64,000 nucleotides of DNA from Salvia splendens. Taxonomy: Eukaryota; Streptophyta; Magnoliopsida; Lamiales; Lamiaceae. The stretch covers positions 4,774,001-4,838,000 of the forward strand of contig NC_056049.1 in NCBI RefSeq assembly GCF_004379255.2, given 5' to 3'. A model generated the notes under the pieces. That model saw only the letters and a list, made by a program, of their open reading frames with translations, was not told where the DNA came from and ran no database searches. The position numbers were made by a program, and so were the translations under genes. Numbering within the stretch: position 1 is the stretch's first letter; each line of letters opens with the position of its first letter. This document shows positions 58,353-64,000 of this stretch, one piece after another.

Positions 58353-58790
58353 GGGGGAAATTGGGGATTGGTGGCGATGGAGGGGATTGAGTGATGAGTG
58401 GAGTGGTGAGAATTAGGAGGAAATTGGATTCAATTTTGAAAAATTGAAAGTGCGTGAATGTGAATGAGGGTTTGGTTGAGGTGAGGTGAATTTGGGGGAG
58501 AGAGGGAGCGGCAAAAAGGAATAAAAAAGTAGAGGGGGATTTGGCGCTCTATTGGTGAGGATTGAGTTCGTGAAGATCCATGTGCAAGTGCAAGGCGCTG
58601 ATGCAAGTCACTCCCGCCGCCTCCACCCACGTGCTCGCCACGAGCGTCAATTAGGACCACGGTGGCTCGCCATGTTGGTGAAGTAGCTAGCTGGGGCAGG
58701 TGTTTTCGGGCGAGCAGTTCGCACAGTAGACGCACGCACTTCTCGAAATTTAGGAAAAAATATATACTACTTACTACATTTCTTTTTTAA
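58353..58790 (-). promoter_or_regulatory. FGT1 5' flank
   Basis: Upstream DNA of FGT1, with GA-rich stretches and moderate GC. It holds the presumed promoter and 5' UTR; no TATA box stands out, as is common for constitutive genes. Confidence 0.45.
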
Positions 58791-59519
58791 GAGCCTCCAC
58801 AATGGCGGCGAGCGCACCGGCTAGCCGATTCGCGGCGCTCGCCAGTCCGCTCACCGAACCATTGCAAGCGGCGAGCATCAAATCGGCGTGCGCACGCCGA
58901 TTCTCGGGCTTTAGCCGATGCACTCGCCGATCGGCTAGCCTCCATTGTAGGCTCCCGATCGGCAAGCAATCGGTCAGCCAATTTTAAATTTTTTTTTTAT
59001 TTAATGTATTTTTTTATGAAACTCATTCTTGGTTGTTTCTCTTTTATAGAGACATACTTGAATGTTTTATGTTCCACTTTCGATGTGGGACAAACTCATT
59101 CTTGGTTATTTCTCTTTTATAGAGACATCCTTAAATGTTTTATGTTCCATTTTCGATGTGGGACAAACTCATTTTTGATTGTTTCTCTTTTATAGAGACA
59201 TCCTTGAATGTTTTATGTTTCACTTTCGATGTGGGACAAACTCATTCTTAATTGTGTTTTTTTAATTAATGTACTTTTTTTATTTTTAATATTATTATTG
59301 AGTTTTCCCGTATCTGTGTCGTAAATTTAATTATGTATTTTGTGTGATTGTTAATTATTTGTTTTATGTAATTTTGAGTGATGTGGCTATGCTATTGCTG
59401 GGCTATTTGTTTGTCCTGATGATATGACAGAAGGATTTTTAGTGCTGATGATGTGGCAGGGGAGTTTGTGGTTGGGCTATGATTGGGCTATTGTTGGGCG
59501 AAAGCTATTGTGGATGCTC
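58791..59519. mobile_element. Harbinger-type MITE upstream of FGT1
   Basis: Ends GAGCCTCCACAATGG and CTATTGTGGATGCTC are inverted repeats, flanked by TAA on both sides (58788-58790, 59520-59522). The left part repeats GGCGAGCG/GCCGATCGG motifs. The interior carries the 73-bp tandem array. Confidence 0.82.
59021..59258 (-). repeat. 73-bp tandem repeat, 3.3 copies
   Basis: Units start at 59021, 59094, 59167 and 59240, exactly 73 bp apart. Read on the minus strand each unit has GTCCCACATCGAAA followed about 35 bp later by CTCTATAAAAGAG. The first motif is shared with the LTRs of the TRIM at 34503-34927, so the array may come from a small LTR or promoter segment. Confidence 0.9.
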
Positions 59520-60210
59520 TAATGGAATCAAAACGAAAGGCTATATTACTTTTTATCCATTTCAAAGCTAAAAATACCATTACTTTCATCTTATTTTTAT
59601 ATTGAGATGCTGTATAATTTTTCTCTAACTTATTTTTATAGTTTAATAATTTTATATTCAGAGTATGAATCTGGATAATTTCTCTGTTATTGGGACGATC
59701 TTGTTCAAAATTAGTCGGACAAAAACAGTTCGTTCAGCATGTGCGATGTAGTATGTATGTGAGTATATAATCATGTTGGTCATTGCTTGTTATTTGTCAA
59801 AGATGCAAACATCAACCACTCAAGTTCGAACAAGAAACTACTAGGACACATGAAATTGGATCATGTTATAATGTGATGAAATCAGACCATGTTATGATGT
59901 GCGGTTGTGTGAAACACATATATTATATCTTCCATATGTTTTGATATTTGGTGCATGAATTTAATTATATTATTATGTGTTTTCGTTAGGTTCTAATACA
60001 AGCGTCGATAGTTTGAAATTTGTTGGTGTGAGTTGATGACACATGCAAAGCTCCATTTTGCTGTATACTTGATTAAATTTTGCTATAAGTCTTGAAAGTT
60101 AGAATGTGCAAATGAAATTTTAGTTGCTTATATCGGTACGTAGAGAAGGTATTTATTATATTAAGTAAACTGTCAACAACATTAAAGAAGTCAAGTTATA
60201 AATATATATT
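59520..60210. other. AT-rich intergenic DNA
   Basis: Nothing recognised apart from a short near-duplication at 59855-59905 (catgttataatgtgatgaaa / catgttatgatgtg). Confidence 0.5.
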
Positions 60211-60331
60211 CCCTTCGTTCTATAGTAGTGAAGTCATTTCCATTTTTAATACAAGTAACACATTTTTTCTCATTTACTTTACACTCTCTTACTTTATTCT
60301 TTCTTCATCTTTCTATCTTTTCATTTCCTAT
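60211..60331. mobile_element. MITE fragment cut by the copia LTR
   Basis: CCCTTCGTTCTATAGTAGTG and CTTTACACTCTCTTACTTTATTC resemble the left half of the Stowaway-like MITEs. The right half is missing at the copia boundary; it may reappear beyond the window. Confidence 0.45.
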
Positions 60332-61145
60332 TGTTGAATATTGGTGGACTTACACTTGGGCCTGTTTTATTTGTGGCCCATAAGTGTGATAACTGGGCTT
60401 GATCCAATACACTTACCTCTCACTCCAGATGCCGCCACGTGCACCCTCACTCGGATCCTTGTCTCCAGCCGTTGGATCCAGGTTTGTGTTTGTTATGTGA
60501 GTGAGACTCTTGGTTTCACTCTATCATTCTCACATATCCACTCTCTCTCTCTTCAGACGCTCTCTCTCTACTCTCTCTCATTCCCTCACTTCTGTTCTTC
60601 TTCTCCGACGTTTTTTCGCCGGATTTCTGATGCTCTCTCACGGTTGAAAGTGTAGAGGAGCTGAGTCGGTTGTGACCTAGGGTTTTGTTTCTGGAGCGTT
60701 TCTGTGATGGTGTGTTCTTGAACTGGTTAGATCTGGTGTTTGGGGGTTGTGTTGGCCTGGAATCTGGAGTGTGAGGTTAATCACCGATTGATTCGGCGTT
60801 ACTCCTTTGGATCTAAGTTCTGGAGAATAGGCTTGAGCCTTCGGCGGGTGTTCTGAGCCGTAGACTCATTACTTGAAGTTTCTTTCTGTGTAATCTTGTT
60901 AGATCCGTGAGGATCGGTTCCTTGTGATACTAACTCTGTTGTTGAGTGTACAGGTTAAAGATACTGGAGCTTGGAAAGGATTCTTAACTTGTGTAATAGT
61001 TAGATCCCTATTCTGTATTCGGTGTTCAAATTCTTTGTAAACTTACTTGTAATATCAGTCGCTTGGTTGGAGTTTGACTGAGCTCCTTGTACAAGAATAA
61101 AGAGGTCTTGGTAATTAGGAATCCGATCTAAGTCTGATCCCTACA
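60332..61145 (+). repeat. 5' LTR of the copia element
   Basis: 814 bp, opening TGTTGAATATTGG and closing CCCTACA, directly before the primer-binding site. Confidence 0.88.
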
Positions 61146-61146
61146 G

Positions 61147-61159
61147 TGGTATCAGAGCC
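61147..61159 (+). other. Primer-binding site (initiator tRNA-Met)
   Basis: TGGTATCAGAGCC is complementary to the 3' end of plant initiator tRNA-Met, one base after the LTR. Confidence 0.92.
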
Positions 61160-61651
61160 ACGGGGGGACTAGATCGGCACGCCAAGTCGCATAAGGAGGT
61201 GGGCAAGTGGAATCCTCCTTCGAGAGGGGGTTCACTCTGGTAAATTGGCTGTAACCTTCTAGTTTTACTGTTTTCTGTTGTAGTTGCCAACCTTAGGCTT
61301 GGGTTATTGTTGCTGGTAGTTGGTTCTTGGCAAGAACTTAGGTTTTAACTGCTTTCTTGTGTTCTGTTGTTGCTTCTGCTGTTGTTTGGTGGTGCTCTGT
61401 GTATCTGACCTCATTTCACTTGGCCACCAAGCACTGATACTGCCAAAGTGACCCCCTGCGCCCTCCAAGAGTGAGTGATTGCGAACTGGGATAGCCTTTG
61501 CCAGTGTGCTCGTGACAGTCAGGGATTTTGAGGCTGGTTGTCTGTGAGAAAGTGTGTTCTAAGTGTTTGCTAAATGTCTCTGTGCTTTAAGGTGTGTAAG
61601 GCTCTCTGTGTTTGTCTTGTTTCTTGTGCTCTTGTGAAAATCTTTGCAAAA

Positions 61652-64000
61652 ATGACTCAACCTGTTGGTTTGATCCCTTTCAATGGTAAAAATGATTTTG
61701 TGATCTGGAAACAGAAAATGAAATGTGTTTTGATTCAACAAAAGGTGTTTAAAGTTGTTGATGGTTCCTTACCTGAGGGTACTGATCAGGATAAAATTGA
61801 TGAGATGAATGAGTTGGCTAGAGCCACTATTGTGTTAAATCTGTCTGATTCTGTGATTAGGAAGGTTGATCATATTGAATCTGCTTCTGAAATGTGGAAA
61901 AATCTTGATACTCTGTATACTGAGACTTCTATGTCTTCTAGAATGTATCTGCTGGAAAAATAGTTCAAATTTAAGCTTGATTTGTCTAAAGACATTGATG
62001 ATAATATTGATAAATTTCAGAAGCTTGTGCAAGACATTAAAAGGTCTGGTGATAAAACTATAGATGAATACACAAGCATAGCTCTTATGAATGTCATACC
62101 TGATTCCTATAGTGATGTTAAAGCTGCCATTAAGTATGGCAGGGATTCTGCCCCCCTTGATTTAATTGTGAGCTCCTTAAAATCTAAAGAATTGGAATTA
62201 AGGGAAAGAGCTGCAGATAAGAGTGCTTTTAATAAGGCTCTAAATGTTAGAGGTAGATCTCAAACTAGAGGGGGTAAAGACTCTAATAATGGATCAGGCT
62301 CCAACTCTAAGTCTAGAAAAAAGTATAGATCTAGGTCCAATAGCAGGGATCCTAAATCTTTTAGGAAGTGTTTCAATTGTGGGGAAGTAGGACACTATAA
62401 AAAGGAGTGCACTAAGCCTAAAAGGAAGAAAAACCCCAATAATGACACTCAAATTGAAAATCTTGCTAATGTGGTTAAGTATGATGCTGATAATGAATGT
62501 GTTTTCATGGTGCATGATCTGATGTTTATTAATGCCTCTCCTGATTGCCCCTTTACCTCAAATGACTGGCTCTGTGACTCAGGTTGCACTTATCATGTTA
62601 GTCCTTACAAGGAGGTCTTTTCTGAGCTAAAACCTGTTACTAATACTTATGTGTCTATGGCTGATGATAAGAAATGTGAAATTCATGGTATTGGCACTGT
62701 GTGTTTAAAGTTTGACAATGGTTTTGTGCTCTGTCTGAAAAATGTGAGATATGTCCCTGATCTTTGCTACAATTTGATATCTTGCACTGCTCTTGAAGCT
62801 GCTGGGATGGGGGAAAAGTGGGGGGATGGTGGCATGAAAATTTGCAAAGGATCTATGTGTCTCTTTAAGGCCAGCAAGAAATGTGGTTTATATGTCTGCA
62901 ATGCAGTGCCTCTGTCATGTGAAAATGCCTATGCTAATGTGGTTAAAAGTAATAAAACAATGTTATGGCATGAGAGACTAGGGCATATGAGCCAAAAAGG
63001 TTTAAACATTCTGAAGAAGCATGCCATTTTATCTGAGTCTGATGTGGTTGATAGCTTACCTTTCTGTGATACTTGTGTGCTGGGTAAACAGCACATGGTC
63101 TCTTTCCCTTCTCCTGTGCCTACTAATGTGAGTAACTGTATTCTGGAATATTTACACATGGATGTTTGGGGGCCTGCCTCTGTGTCTTCTCACTCTGGTT
63201 CTGTGTACTTCCTATCCATTATTGATGATTTCTCTAGGAAGGTGTGGTGTTTTCTCATGAAACATAAGTATGATGTCTTTGAGAAACTAAAAACCTGGAA
63301 GATTTTGATTGAAACTCAAACTAGTAAGAAGATTAAAGCAATCAGAACTGATAATGGCTTGGAATTCTGCAATAAACAGATTGATGATTTATGTGCTGCA
63401 TATGGTATTAAAAGACATAGAACTGTTCCTTATACACCTCAACAAAATGGGGTGGTTGAAAGGATGAATAGGACTTTGCTTGATAAAGTAAGATGCATGC
63501 TGAGTAAATCTGGTTTATCTAAGAAATTTTGGGGTGAGGCTTTGTTGACTGCTGCTTACTTGATAAATAGATCTCCCTCTGTGCCTCTCAATGGACAATG
63601 TCCTGAATATGTGTTTATTGGTAAACCTATATCTCTTTTTCATCTAAGGGTGTTTGGCTGTGCAGCTTTTGTGCATAACAAAACTGATAAACTTGAGCCT
63701 AGGTCTAGGAAAGGTGTTTTCCTTGGATATCCTAAGGGTGTTAAGGGTTATAGGGTCTGGATAAGGGATGAACCAGGGTTTAAGGTCATAATTAGCAGGG
63801 ATGTTGTCTTCAATGAAGATGAATTCCCTTGCCTAAGGTTGACAGTTGACCCAACTCCACAATCTGTGGACAATGAACCTCTTATGGAGGTGGAGTCTAC
63901 AGAGCCACTCACTGGTGTGGAGAATCAGAATGATACTCCAAGTGAGGTGGAGCAGCCATTCTGGAACACTTATCCAGTCTTTACATCTGATGAGACACCC
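61652..64000 (+). pseudogene. Copia gag-pol, partial, one in-frame stop
   Basis: The frame starts at MTQPVGLIPF (an in-frame ATG lies 26 codons upstream) and is open to the window edge except for TAG at 61961-61963, in gag. Domains in order: gag; zinc knuckle CFNCGEVGHYKKEC; aspartic protease LCDSGCTYH; pre-integrase HHCC (WHERLGH...CDTC); integrase core with D (HMDVWGP), D (RTDNGLEF) and E (QQNGVVERMNRT). Reverse transcriptase and RNase H would follow beyond 64000. With only one lesion in about 780 codons the copy is young; the stop alone would block the polyprotein. Confidence 0.9.

Larger units (their letters stand above)
60332..64000 (+). mobile_element. Ty1/copia retrotransposon, 5' half
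   Basis: 5' LTR, primer-binding site, gag and the first half of pol are present; the element runs past the window end before reverse transcriptase. The gag N-terminus resembles the Tork/Tnt1-type lineage. The 3' LTR and target duplication are not visible. Confidence 0.92.

Noticed and set aside
59004..59195. Small open frame with repeated residues
   Set aside because: The frame is an effect of the 73-bp tandem repeat.
59021..59258. CRISPR-like array
   Set aside because: The units are direct 73-bp tandem copies without spacers, in plant DNA.

Overview
The window is plant nuclear DNA. It shows GT-AG introns, AT-rich intergenic DNA, LTR retrotransposons, MITEs and defensin-like genes. The CYP71D-type P450 and overall gene style suggest a eudicot, perhaps an asterid such as a Lamiales member; that placement is inference. 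No CRISPR array, rRNA or tRNA gene was seen.

Layout. 1-4613 is the 3' end of a Ty3/gypsy chromovirus (decayed integrase end, polypurine tract, 3.7-kb LTR). It ends about 320 bp before an orphan second exon of a defensin-like (DEFL) gene (4934-5130), so the retroelement probably sits in that gene's intron. 5.9-33 kb is an accessory region of diverged duplications. It holds an intact DEFL gene (23292-23605), a DEFL pseudogene (18557-18897), a two-exon CYP71D-like P450 on the minus strand (8158-12891), and a three-exon A1 aspartic protease resembling Arabidopsis NANA (27431-29793). Mobile elements are dense here: two related non-autonomous LTR elements (9257-11955 inside the P450 intron, and 23962-25750), a PIF/Harbinger element with a broken transposase (20128-22147), a hAT-type element, a CACTA-like element, a likely Helitron and several Stowaway-like MITEs.

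33.4-37.7 kb is a nested stack: a CACTA-like element split by a solo chromovirus LTR (33851-37237, TSD catat), which itself contains a 425-bp TRIM element (TSD gcgac) and a Harbinger-type MITE (TSD TTA).

41.5-58.4 kb is a conserved, ordinary gene block. A type II metacaspase (+) converges on a complete 32-exon FORGETTER1/Strawberry-notch gene (-). From memory this pair matches the Arabidopsis neighbours AtMC4 (At1g79340) and FGT1 (At1g79350). Upstream of FGT1 lie a Harbinger-type MITE with a 73-bp tandem array and, from 60332 to the window end, the 5' half of a nearly intact Ty1/copia element.

Exon joins were chosen by eye from splice sites and checked by reading phase; homology calls rest on recognised motifs and memory, with no search run.
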